From Chromobotia macracanthus (taxonomy: Eukaryota; Chordata; Actinopteri; Cypriniformes; Botiidae), in assembly GCA_036877525.1 (NCBI GenBank), contig JAZGTH010000007.1:8121501-8185500 (forward strand): a stretch of 64,000 bases of DNA. Reading direction: 5' to 3'. The position numbers and the translations under genes are program-made. Each line of letters starts with the position of its first letter. The first letter of the stretch is position 1. The notes below the pieces were generated by a model. The model did no database searches and had not been told where the DNA came from. It saw only the letters and a program-made list of their open reading frames with translations. This document shows, piece by piece, positions 52,646 through 64,000 of the stretch.

Positions 52646-52744
52646 CTCATTGGCTGCTGCCTGGAAGGTTTTGACTCTCACTGAGCATTTTCTCAACTCT
52701 GCTGTCAATCCCACAATCCCGTACATGAACCAGACGATTAAGAC
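52646..52744 (-). CDS. Candidate coding exon with predicted membrane segment
   Basis: Minus-strand 99-nt segment after a good acceptor (TTTGATTCTATTTGATTCTAG). It reads VLIVWFMYGIVGLTAELRKC then SVRVKTFQAAANE, a hydrophobic stretch followed by a basic one, up to a moderate donor (GAG|GTGAAG). The frame can also run on to a TAA at 52613, which would make it a terminal exon. The opposite strand is open here too, so coding status is uncertain. I do not recognise the product. Confidence 0.25.
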
Positions 52745-52862
52745 CTAGAATCAAATAGAATCAAAGACACCAGCAGACACATGGTTATAGCAATCAAAAC
52801 ATTTTCCCTTCTTGACTAAATTAAGATGCATGTGCTGACTTTTTTACAATAATGATAACAGC

Positions 52863-52886
52863 ATATATATATATATATATATATTA
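52863..52886. repeat. (AT)n microsatellite
   Basis: About 12 AT dinucleotides. Confidence 0.95.
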
Positions 52887-52889
52887 AGT

Positions 52890-55800
52890 TTGTACTAATG
52901 TAAGGAAAAGCATACAGTGTTTATTTTGTCAATGGCCATTTTGTGTTTTATTGCATATACAAACCAAAATGTCATATTTACAAAGCCATATTTTAAATTG
53001 ATTAGGAGCGACAGTTCTCTTTCTTTAAAGGTGTGCAAAAATACTATATTTTATTCAAGCTTAATATTCAGGGACAACTGTAACCAGGCCATTTGTAAAG
53101 TCAGTACATGACTGAAGGTCTAAAAATATTACTCTGTCACTCTGTTAGTCTGACCATATGTTTGACTGACCAATGACAGATAGTGAAAATGTGTTTCAAA
53201 ATCCTATTTTGCAGTTTAGTTTGGTGACACCAAAGGCTCAGAAATGACTCACTTTACTTTTAAGTCATAATCAGAGAGCAAATTAGAGCAATATGTAAGT
53301 AGATAGAAACGTTACACTTCAGGCGAAAGTCAGAGGACAGTGTGTTCAGTACAATTCAACAAATGAACACACAGACAATCCTGTTAGGCTCCAGCATGAA
53401 AATCTCTTTTAAGACTCGATACATTTCGTATGACATTGAGGGCACAAAGATAAAATCACAAGTACCTCATAAACAGAACAAAATGTCTTAAGAAATTATA
53501 GTAGAACGCAGTGCCAAAATGAGCCACATACAGCTGCAGCTTGTTATAAAATGCAAATAAGGAGAAATTTTGAATAGAATCATCTTTGAATATTTTTCAA
53601 TTCATCTCCTTCATGATGATACACCAATCAAAGCAAGAGAAAAAATGTCATGAAACTCATACAAAAACCCTGAAAATCCATCTGATTCTTAGAGTGCCTT
53701 TAAACCATCCTCATTACAACACAACATGCAATTTTGTTCCATTCAGCCTCTACACTTAAAAACCTCTCTCCAGGATCAAAGGGCCCTGATCCTGCAGGCT
53801 CTAACCAGCACAGCAACATCCAACTGGAATCTGTGAAGCACAAACTGTCTGGCCAGTTGGTACAAGATCAGAATATCTCTGGGGGATTACTGTGATTGTA
53901 TTCAGAAATGGACCAGACACCAAATGGAAATTTAGAGTGTTGATAATCTCCTTGCTTTGACTGTGATGGTGATAAATTGGATTGTGTAACAGTGTGTGAA
54001 CAGCCAGTGATGAGGAGTTGAATCTGAATCATACTCTACATGTTAAAGGTTGCACTAAAGATGCTATGGTCAAAGCAAAGATAATGCAGCTGAAAAATAT
54101 ACACTTACATAGTAGGAGGAAAGTCTTGTTAGTCACAAACCTTTAAATTGTCATTGATTCATTTTGTTTATTCAAAGCAACTTTCAAAGTAACAGATACA
54201 AGCATTCACCAATGTGGGTTTGTCAATGGCAAATGCTGACCATAGGTGACCAATGGCCAAAATGGTCAAATATAGACTGGGCCAATATATCAGTCTGTCC
54301 CTTTAGCACACATTATAGAGACAGTTCTTCCTAGAGCAAACTGAGGTTAACTGGCTAGCTGAAGAGTACAATAATGATAGCTCATGGCCTGCTCTATTTT
54401 TTAATCTACAGTACAACCCATTCATTTACATTTATGCATTTGGCAGACATTTTTATCCAAGAAACTTTTTATCAATATGTGTGTTCCTGGTAATCGAACT
54501 CATGACCTTTGTGTTGCTAACACAATGCTCTACTAATTGGGTTGTGCATTAAGCCAGCTGCAATTATTGCAATTGTTTTATCTAATCACAATTATTGAAG
54601 ATAACCACACAGTAAATCTTACTAAACAGTGTTTTAGAATTATGTTATTCTTTATTCAGAATTTCAATGTTAGCTTGTGCATATGTATGTCATTGTGCAA
54701 ATCATTGTGATGATTGTGATTCTAATTAAACTACATGATACATACAGTAGAGAAAACAGAGAATTCTGCAGAAGCACGTGAGAATATTATGAGTTCTTAC
54801 TAGATCCATCTGAGGCAGTTATAGAACACAATTAAGTAGTTTGGCCTTAATTACCAATCTGTTTCTTTCCATGTCTCAGAGCTATTCTAACTTGGTATGT
54901 GCTTCTACAGATTTGACACTGCAAAAATACAATGCTTACACAAAACATAATGAATAATGAATATTGTTAAACACTATCAGGACTTACAATGTGCTTTAGA
55001 CAGGTGAAACCGATTATAGAAATCCAGATAAAATGCACAAAATAAAGTGATTCTCCATTATTTTGATAATTCTGTGTTTGGTTATAGGATTTCAAAGCAT
55101 CCTAAAAGAATCGACAATCTTCACTCTCCCATTTAGCATCCCAACAAACCCTGTGTTGGGATTTTGGTGTACAAGGAGCAAAGGGGGAGTGAGGTGCAAT
55201 AACTGTGTCATGAGTTTGATTGCACATCCACCTCATTAAATTCACTCAACTGACCTGCAGCTTCAGCTGTCTGTGCAGTAAACATGCATCGCCTTTCCTC
55301 AGACAGGCACTACAAAACCCAACCAGACTTCCTCTCTACAGCATCAAGCCCTCAACTGCTGACAAACAAAAAAAAACATGAACATTTCAATAAGCTGCTG
55401 AGATTCATTAGGAAGCTCTGTTCACACAAGTTGTCCAGCATTCAAAGTGACTGCTGCTAGCTTCACTGATTACAGAGGCTGGAGATTTACATGAAATCTG
55501 ACAATTATTCAGACAAGAAACACAAAATTGTTGAACGGTACAACTGAACTGTGGGCTGTTGTTGAAGTTTCCACTTCATGATGTATTATTCAAATATTTT
55601 GACTCTAGACAATTTGGAATTTTATCCACATTTATAAACAGGAAAATAAATGAAATGATAACATTGTGTAGAAGGAAGCATAAGTAACTTTAGCTTCAAA
55701 CAGAATGAAATGGCAAGGTTATCAAAAGCCATTGTTAAGGTGAGGCATCTCTACACAGTTGAGTTATGGCTGCTCTGTGCCTGCATAAGGACACAATGCC

Positions 55801-56880
55801 ACATATAAGCCAGAATAAATTAGTGTCAGAGGCTGTCCTGATGCTGCACTGGTTCTGTGTAAATAGAATGCAGTATTACAACATCCTTATACGTTGTTTC
55901 TTGGCAAAATAAAGCATATATTTCATAATTTAGTTTCATATTTCACCATTCATATTTAATGAATCGCATTAAAGTATTTATGAAATTAGGTAATTAGACA
56001 ATGGTCATTATAAACATATAATAAACAGGCTGTGTAAATACACTTTAATGCCACTTTAGATTCAGCTTCTGTGCCACCTTACACTGTAAGGATGGAGTAT
56101 GACGAGACAGAAATGAGAGGAAATAGCTAGAGAGATGGACAGTGGGAGGTGGATTCTTCTGAAAGAGTGGTGATTAAAAGTGACTGATCAAATATGCTTG
56201 TATCCACCGTCTCTACAGTTTGACAGACAGTTGACAGAATTAAAGAGAGCAAACAGGAAAACCAATTTGTCTCTGTCTCACAGGAAGATTTACTGATTAG
56301 TGTCTGACTTAGCAAAGCACTGACAATGGGTCTGATACAAACAGATAATGTTCTGCAGACTGTCACATTTATGCAATGATAATAGTCTTATTCTGTTTTG
56401 AACTCTATGGCATTGTGTCTTAGTATTGAACTTGCAATTTGATTCAGTGCTAATTCAATATTTATTCTTGGGTGGCAACTCTGGCCTGAAAAATGTTTGT
56501 TTAGAGTTGCACAGAAAGCATACAAGTTATGGCTATAAACATTTTGCCATGGGTTTTTTATTCTCATTGTTGAAAATCATGAAAAATCATTAACATGATT
56601 TTTGTATGATTACAGGACTAAGATGCTGGAAATGGCTAAACTAAAATAACTGCTTATTAACAAAGCTCACAGAGTGTTTGTTCACTCCTCTCTATCATCT
56701 AATGCAGACACATCCTGCATATTCCTTTGTTTTCTTGTACAAGACTCTACTCAACTGCATCCCTGATTTACCCCACATATGGCAACCTAAAACTCCACAA
56801 ACCAAATCAACAAAACAAGCTTTTAGCACATGAGTAAGAAAACATAATCCAGACACAATGGTCTTGCCCTTATCAGCACA
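52890..56880. other. Gene-poor region
   Basis: Contains only the degraded SINE at 54.4 kb; otherwise AT-rich sequence without recognised exons. Confidence 0.5.
54424..54545 (-). repeat. Degraded copy of the same tRNA-SINE family
   Basis: Minus-strand copy with the same order as the 25.4 kb element: a B-box-like GAGTTCGATTACC (near 54490-54508), then the GGATAAAAATGTCTGCCAAAT tail shape near 54440-54460. The A-box region (about 54515-54540) is eroded, which suggests an older insertion. Confidence 0.7.
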
Positions 56881-56884
56881 CAGC

Positions 56885-57180
56885 GCATCAGTATTCACTG
56901 CCCGCAAGCACGCTGCTTTTTCTCATGATAATAGCCCGGGGGTGAAGAGGTGATGTGAGGGGAGGGATGCCCGGCGCGCCATATTCCAGGTCAGGGTGGC
57001 ACTCGTCCCTGTCATGTGAAAAACCATCTGCTGAGCCCTCATATGCAGCGTATACAGCCACTTTTACATGGCACTTCATCAGCAGAGCTCTGTTTGCCAG
57101 CCCTGCCCCTCCCACAAGTCTTCAAACACAAATGAGCGTGGCATATTCAACTCCTCCGTGAGTTTGAAGATGGCCGCAGG
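56885..57180. promoter_or_regulatory. CpG-enriched, stop-poor patch with a YY1-type motif
   Basis: About 300 bp richer in G+C and CpG than its surroundings (CCCGGCGCGCC at its core), open for 68-75 codons on both strands, and ending in AAGATGGCCGC (57167-57177), a near-consensus YY1 site. Could be an enhancer, a small promoter or a conserved element; no gene is visible. Confidence 0.3.
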
Positions 57181-60100
57181 GTTTTGTTACCATTTCATTT
57201 CCATATATTGAATGGAAGAGAAAATTGCTCGGGTTTGGATACTAGATGAAATATGTGGAGGAGAGAGAGGAAGAGTTAGAGAGAGAACAGAAGCACCGGT
57301 GAAATTATGTGGCTGCTCTACATTTGCATGCTGTATAGCTGTCTCTACCTTTACCACTTTTATGTCCTAATGTGCAGTTTCAACACATTTGCAAAACGCT
57401 TTAATGAATGCATGAGGTGTAATCATATCGTGGGGAAGGCCGGAGCTAGTTGTCACAGAAAGGATGTTAAAACACTTATGTATCAGTAACTATAAGGTTC
57501 TGAAGTCCTATTGCACAAATGTATGTTATATATAGTAATGAGCTGGTATGTTGGTTATAGACAGCTATTTCAAAAGAATATTTTTTATGCTTTTTTTTCT
57601 TTTCTCCAATATAAAATTTTAATATCATATCACATATAGCCTAAATTTATTTATTATCCATAACAAAAGTTTTATAGTTCTACTTGCTTCCGTTTACATT
57701 TTGTTCTTTTATAAATTATATTGTATTTCAAACTGCCTCTGGAGTGTATAATTGTTTATATTTGGCTGAAAGGCCTATAATAGGCTATTTAATGACGGCT
57801 TATATTGTGACAACTTACCCTATATAGCGTCACAAAAGGTCATTGTGTGTTAAATGAACTATAGCTTTTCTCCTAGTCAATAATGGTGGATTTCCTTTTG
57901 TAGCAATGACTTCACAGCATGTGCCCATACAAAACATGATTTTTAAAAATAAACCTATTCTAAGAAATACTCACTGGATTAGAAAGTGTGACCTGATCTT
58001 CTCTACAACTAAAAACACATACAGTACTAATGTTTATCCATCTAAACTGCTGAGCTTTTTGGAAAATGTACAATCACAGTAAACAATCACTCCAAATATG
58101 GCCACGGCATGTCAATGAAGACACCACAAGGATAGTAAACAAATATGTTTGGCATGCAAGGCAAAGGTTTCTAAAAATGCACAAAAAAACAGAATGCAAA
58201 CCTTTTATATCCAATAGACCAATGTGTACTGCATCCTACTTCATCATTCTGTTGTGGGTGTCAGTTCAGTAAACAATGAAATCTGCAAGCTGCAAATGTG
58301 CTGTGCTCTCATAGATTGAGTGGCACATCCATCAAAAGTATACAGTCACTACAATAAGTATCAAACATTTCTTCTTATGAATATGAATCTCAGTATGGGT
58401 TACAGTTTAAAAGACACTTTGAGCTTTGATTTGATGAAAAATTCTAGTTTTATGAATACAGATTATTCCATCAAAATGCCCAAAATTGCAACGGTTTTAC
58501 AATAAATTGCAGGGCTAAATTGTTTAAAATAATGGCTGTATATTATGTCTATATATGTGTATAACATTTAACATGCAAGTTGATTAATAAAGCCTAAAGT
58601 GGCAATTTGGAGATGAAAGCATCAGTATTTACTATGACCTTTTTCTTCAGTTATTCACAATGCTCAAGGGTCAGAACACTTTGACTGATTGAACAGAAGG
58701 ACAGACGGAACACAACACCTCAAATCTATTACTTTAATCAGATTCAATAGTGCTGTCTGAACAGTGAAGTCATTATCATCCAGACACCCATCACTTACAC
58801 TGTACTATATTACCACCAAGCAGGGCCAATAACACTCACAAACTGCAATACTCATGTGTCACTCCCAATTCATGAGTCAGGCATCACACACTGGTCACAT
58901 CATACAATTCACATCAGTTCACTCAGCATTCATCCATACAATATTACTGTTATTAACTGCCATTCTAAAGATCACCTGTGTCTTGACCCATCATTTGTTG
59001 TCCTTACAAAAACTCAAAAACTGTTTGTGAATGGTTAGTCAGAACTGAAGGCCATGTTTTAAAAAAACAACCCCCCACACAAAAAACAATCTTTGAGAAG
59101 CAGAGAAAAGCAATGAATATTTTACAGGGTGGGCTCAGCGGTGGGCCCAGCGGGGTGACTCACAGACATTTATGGAGCTTATCAAGCCCAGATCTCCCAC
59201 AGAGGTCTGCACAATGGACCACAGAGTGTGGCAGCTGTTTATCAGGTGAACTATTGGTGGGTTCCCATTCTGGAGGCTTGATTTACCTCAATCAGAGAGA
59301 TAATATTACTGGAACAGATGAGAAAGATTGTGCTTCTGAAAATAAGAAGATTCGTGGCAGGGGTCTGCACAGGAGAGGTGTCATTTCACACATGCTTGTC
59401 TATGTGTGGTTTTATTGAGTTGACTCAGCGTGTGTGCTCAGTCTGTGGGCTTAAATATTAAAAATGTATATTTTCAGAAAAATGTTTATGCAGAAAAGGA
59501 CACAGCCTGTCATTTTGTGCTCTGATTATGTTTTTATTTGCTATACAGTATTTGTACTGGGAGTAATGAATGTCCCATGGTAATGAATATGAACTGTGTA
59601 TTTTCTGTTATTAATGTCCTTCAGTCTCAGAGCAAATATTAGACTTAACCAGGTGACTCAACCAGTTCTTTGTGTATACAAATGTGTGTATTAAAAAGAT
59701 AACTGTACATAACGGAACAGACTGAAGTGCATTGCAGTGCTGTTTTGAAAACGCAGTGTAAGAGACATGACGCTATAGAAACATGACACCATGCAGAGGA
59801 GGAAATCAATCAGTTATTCACTGAAGGGGATGCCTGAAGACTAAACACATTGCAAGCGCCATTTGGTCTGTATTTAAGTTTAGTACAAGCAGGTAAAGGC
59901 TGAAGTGTAGTGTGACTTAAATGTTCCTTTAAATGTGCTGTCTTCAGTTTTTTTTTTTTTTGCTAGGAACATAAAGTGCCAAAGTGTCATTGGTGTTTAT
60001 TTCTTTCATTAGTGCTGCTTGCTTTAAGGGGTTGCTATAGGGCACTATTATAATCACTATTTTTAACTCCCAATTAAAGTATTAAACATAATGACGCATA

Positions 60101-61150
60101 TCCGTTTGTACTACGGATGTGCTTTAACTTATTCAAGCAATCTTCACCTGCTAGACAAAACAAAAGATGGCAAAAATTGCATAGACTGGCATTGAAGATA
60201 TAGACCAGCCATATGTGGGGATGACAGTATTACTGAGGTGGAGTGGTAAGCAACCATTCAGATAAACCTGCAATTGTGGCATTTAGCATATACAAGTACC
60301 AGTCACATTTTCTTTAAAAACATAATCCACTTTATTTTCTTTACTCATTCACTGATTTTGAGGTAAGATTCTTCCGTATTTAACGGTGGTTTTAAGTCCA
60401 TTTAGTGACACTGCTAAATGTTTAAAACTGCTAACATGATCATTTCATTCAAATTCCATCAGATTTTACGTCTTGATTGGAGGAAATAATAATCAATCAA
60501 ATTCAGTCAGTATATAAAGCCAGCTGGCTGCTTGACTTTCATCTGAACAACTTTTCATTTTAAATTAGAATTCATGATTATCATACACAAAGGTGGCTGT
60601 ATCCTGAAACAGTCCATAGGAATAAAATCATTCCAACGTTGTCTGTGTGGATTCTATGAACATATGAATATCTTATAAATGACTGAGACAAGGAAAAACA
60701 TTTCAGGTATGTTTATATAAAAATTTGAGTGATAACAAGACAAGACTGACAATCTTATCAGAGTGTTAGATATAATAGTCTTAAATAATCCTTTACCAAG
60801 AAACATTTTAACTAAGAGACGTGAAGGAAAGTATTTAACAATCATGGCCATAATTGCAAGGAAGACGTATGGCTAATATCAAATTAAGTACAATTAAGAT
60901 AATTTGCATCTAATGTTAATGATGTGCTCTTTCCATGTTGTTTTTGAATAGAATTAGCCTTTTTGAAAAATTGCATGCGGTCTCATAATAGCACCACAGA
61001 GGGCTTTGCATGCTGTTATAAATGACAGCGATTTAGAAAGGCCAGACATACTAATGCACTTATATACTTTTACATTATAAAAGACAAACACCCTCTGCTC
61101 CCCCAAACCACTAGAAAATGTGAACCTACAGTATACTTCAACAGGTAAAG
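57181..61150. other. Gene-poor region downstream of the C3orf70 homologue
   Basis: No gene recognised. A stop-poor stretch at 59113-59418 carries GATA-type sites (CTTATCA, TTTATCAG) and may be a regulatory element. Part of the right end may be C3orf70 3' UTR. Confidence 0.5.
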
Positions 61151-61151
61151 C

Positions 61152-61498
61152 TTTATTATAGGTTTAAGGAACCAAGGAATCATCATTTATCTTCACTGTT
61201 TACCACCTGACTGGACCTGTTCATGTAGCTCCACTGGTCACAGGTTTCACAGGCAGTTTTCAGTGAGAATGAGAATTAAGGTGACAAGTATTTTACGTCA
61301 AATGTCATAAACTGACCAACTGATCTATTACAAGTTCTGTTTCAAAACCTAGTGAGCTGCCTCACTGTCTCCATATGCAGATGCATTGTAAGGCAGCATC
61401 GAAACCATCATGGAGCCTTATAAATGACGAATTTGGAATGCTCTACATAAGCAAACTGTTTACTTATCATCACCTTATCCTCCATTTTGTATTTTATT
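61152..61498 (-). terminator. Candidate poly(A) signals for the C3orf70 homologue
   Basis: AATAAA on the minus strand at 61493-61498 and 61152-61157, about 410 and 750 nt after the stop codon. The human gene has a long 3' UTR, so the real end may lie further left. Confidence 0.25.
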
Positions 61499-61901
61499 CT
61501 GTAAGATCAGCACAATGCATTCTGGGATTGCCTTCATTCATTTAAATGAGGCAAGTAGCCAACCTTTGGGAATGTTGCTATGATACCTTAAAATGCTGTC
61601 TCTGTAGGCTCACTGGGGTTTGGAACACAACAACAGAGTGGGAAAGCAGTGAGGAAGGAGCAAACAGTGCTGATCAACCTGTAAGAAATGAGAGCAGATA
61701 TGTGGATTATAGATTTAAAAGCAAATTCAGTAAAGACTCTGTGTAACCTGTATAAATGAAAGACAACTGCAATGTGTAGCAGAGTATTTATAGCATTTTC
61801 CTCTACGTACAATGTTTCATTAAAGAGAGTAATTCAATGTATACAGAGAGATGTGTGAAAATAACTGAAGAGTAAATGTTCAGTCTAGGAAGTGAACTGT
61901 A

Positions 61902-62485
61902 TCACACAGTAGTTTCAATATTTTCAATAATCTCCACAATGGACTTGGAAGGGGACAGCAGGGCACACTCGTCCTGGTCCCACAGACTTCCTGGACTGGA
62001 GTTTCCATCCATGCTTAGTTCATCCTCTTCCTCAGACTCCTCCTCACAAGACTCCACATAGTGTCCTTCCAGAGCATTGATCCCTGAGTCCTCTGAGCTG
62101 GAAGGAGAAGAGCAGTGGCCCATTTTTGGTCCTTTAATGGTATCCACAATCACAGTCTGCTTCTCTTCAATGTGCTCTTTCTCATAGGCTGGATTTCTCT
62201 GAGACGGAGTGGGTGGGGCCTCCGTATGAACCGGGGGCCGCTGGACATAGCACATCTTGCCGTTGATGCGTTTGACAATGTAGTCGTCGATAAACAGTTC
62301 GGCAATGTTGCAGTACTTGGGGGACTCTGGACACGGTGGAGGCAGAAAGCAGGGGGAGATACGGAGAAAGCGTTCCATCAGGGAGATGGACAGATTGATG
62401 CTGTCTGTGCAGTCAGATGGAGCAGCCGGCACGGATGTGCTGGGTAGCTGACCAACATTGGTCATGGGCTGGTACACATATTTAC
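61902..62485 (-). CDS. C3orf70: C3orf70 homologue (UPF0524), terminal coding exon, 5' part outside window
   Basis: Minus-strand terminal exon of the UPF0524/C3orf70 family, a vertebrate protein of about 250 aa with no known catalytic domain; the zebrafish homologues have been linked to neural development. A good acceptor (ttgtacag) ends at 62486. The exon starts with GT, completing a Cys codon begun in the upstream exon, then reads K-Y-V-Y-Q-P-M-T as in the human protein. Further family blocks seen: QLPSTSVPA, a conserved CNIAELFIDDYIVKRINGKM segment followed by CYVQ, HCSSPSSSEDSGINALEGHY followed by VESC, an acidic Glu/Asp run, and the C-terminal LLSPSKSIVEIIENIETTV followed by TGA. About 193 residues are present. 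The Cys/His-rich N-terminal exon is not in 62486-64000 and must lie beyond the right edge. Confidence 0.95.
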
Positions 62486-64000
62486 CTGTACAAACACAAT
62501 AAAAGCAGATTTTTTATCTGCATATTTAGCAGAAATCAAATTCAAACTTGTAGATTAAAATTTCATTCTCTCTGAGAGAGTAAATTCAAAGTGAGGTAAT
62601 AGTTTGAGAAAATGCAGGTACTAAAGCATTTGGTGTAACTGAGGCACCCAGAAACAAAGAGAGAAACATGCATTGAGTTTTAAACAAATCATATGAAAAG
62701 TCAGAGGATGCTTTAGTGTGTTCAATAAGCTTGCAGTAGGTTGCAGTATTGACATCAGCCCCCAGCCACTTAATCATCCTTTTTTTTATCCTGTTTTCAT
62801 TAAAACATACACATCAGTTTTTCATATAGAAATAGCCATCCAAAAAAAACGTCAGCCATTTAAAGGCCAATAAAAACTACTGGCTTTAGTTCATGTTTGG
62901 ATTTACTGTCAAAAAAGAGGGATGTCAAAAATCTAATTTATTCAAACATATTTCACTACATAATACATAGAGTCCAGCCACTAAATCATGTGCACATAAA
63001 GTCAGAGAGATCAAAAATGAATTTTCCAAACAGAAGGCTATGCTTTAATCTTTAATAAGGTTATGCAGAGCAGCAATAGTATATACCCTTACAAAATAAA
63101 TGAAAGTGGACATACAGTATTCTACATTTTGTAGCACTTTATGTTATCCCAAAACAGTCCACTGTTAGTCAAGGTTTTTGCCCTCCCAAGGGCAGACTGA
63201 CTGCTACAGCATGACTTGCGGATTAGACCTTCTCTGAAAAGTGTCCAAATGTCCTCTGAAAAGATCCAGGGATAAGGGGACAGATGACATTGTTACTGTT
63301 TCACACATCTGGCAGAATGTAGCCGGGGTATGTTCAGGACATCTACTGTATGACAACACTAATCCACTGTTATCTAAGAGCTAAAACAACATCTATGCAC
63401 TTCCTCACTCACTGATTCTCCACTCACAGCCTTTAACAGCAGTTCTTACTAGTCAGGAACACACTGCATTTAAATACGGTTATCACCCCTTCTGAGGGCA
63501 TATTTACATTCTGTACACACTGTTTATTTATGAGAATGACAAAGCATTGTACAAGTGTAGAATTCTACAAGAAATAAACGTAGTTGCAATTAACAGCACA
63601 TTTACGGTGTGTCTCCAAGTGCAGTTCAAGCAAGTAACCTGGACAGAGGTATGAGGCAAATTTTGACAAGTCTCTCCACTGTAGTTGCTCCCACCAGTCC
63701 CGCAGGTTAACATATAAATTACAGTCAAGAGAAAACAGCAGCTTTACAGGCATAAATAAAACAAGGCACCTCTGTCAACAGCGGATTACTAAAAACTGCC
63801 AGACAGTTCAACATCTCCGGGTCCAAATATTACTAAATTATACTTTAGTCAAAGGTTTCATGTTTCGCTTACCCCTTCAAAAATGAAACTGCTGCGGTTG
63901 TTGTCACTACCGCATGTCAACTGCATTTAAATGCATTCGTCACTCCAAAACATTTGCAGTGTGCGTGGCCTCCGCCTCAGAGTATTTCTCCCACAGACAC
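62486..64000 (-). other. Intron of the C3orf70 homologue
   Basis: No part of the missing Cys/His-rich first coding exon could be found here on the minus strand, so the stretch is taken as intron. It is AT-rich with short open frames only, and I see no clear repeat or exon in it. Confidence 0.7.

Noticed and set aside
52612..52737. Plus-strand frame ending in a motif resembling a GPCR seventh helix (LNSAVNPTIPYMNQTIK)
   Set aside because: The proline between I and Y breaks the NPxxY motif, no other GPCR helices are nearby, and splice signals favour the minus strand.
63900..64000. First exon of the C3orf70 homologue at the right edge
   Set aside because: The Cys/His-rich N-terminal signature of the family is not encoded in the minus strand here; the exon must lie beyond the window.

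Overview
This is vertebrate nuclear DNA, most likely from a ray-finned (teleost) fish. It is AT-rich and contains spliced genes with GT/AG introns, a tRNA-derived SINE whose 3' tail is of a type common in teleosts, and short non-autonomous DNA transposons. The compact NUP35 gene and the C3orf70 homologue both read as fish-like orthologues. Species cannot be fixed from the sequence; a cypriniform-like fish is a guess from the SINE style.

Only two protein-coding genes can be named with confidence, and both are on the minus strand. (1) A complete nine-exon nup35 gene (nucleoporin Nup35/Nup53, 308 aa) lies at 32748-35338, with a CpG-rich, TATA-less promoter carrying NRF1-, ETS- and CTCF-like motifs at about 35418-35503. 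(2) The terminal coding exon of the C3orf70 homologue (UPF0524 family) lies at 61902-62485; its first exon is outside the window, so 62486-64000 is its intron. From my recollection of the human map these two genes sit on different chromosomes (2q32 and 3q27). Here they are about 26.5 kb apart and co-oriented.

The rest is gene-poor: 1 to about 32.1 kb, downstream of nup35, and 35.5 to 61.1 kb, between nup35 and C3orf70. These parts hold interspersed repeats (a TTAA-flanked MITE at 26.7-27.0 kb, a hAT-like MITE at 10.6-11.0 kb, tRNA-SINEs at 25.4 and 54.4 kb, older SINE/LINE tail fragments), microsatellites, and a 12-bp minisatellite at 26.0 kb. Several patches look conserved or regulatory: a very CpG-dense island at 28.06-28.19 kb, divergent CTCF-like motifs at 29.9 kb, a 13-bp-phased triplet of homeodomain-type sites at 51.16 kb, and a CpG-enriched patch at 56.9-57.2 kb.

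The least explained content is a set of exon-like segments with good splice signals that I cannot assign to a known gene: minus strand at 970-1048, 30475-30618, 52217-52357 and 52646-52744; plus strand at 23028-23111 and 26252-26318. They could be unannotated coding exons, lncRNA exons or chance. No mobile coding element, CRISPR array, rRNA or functional tRNA gene was seen.
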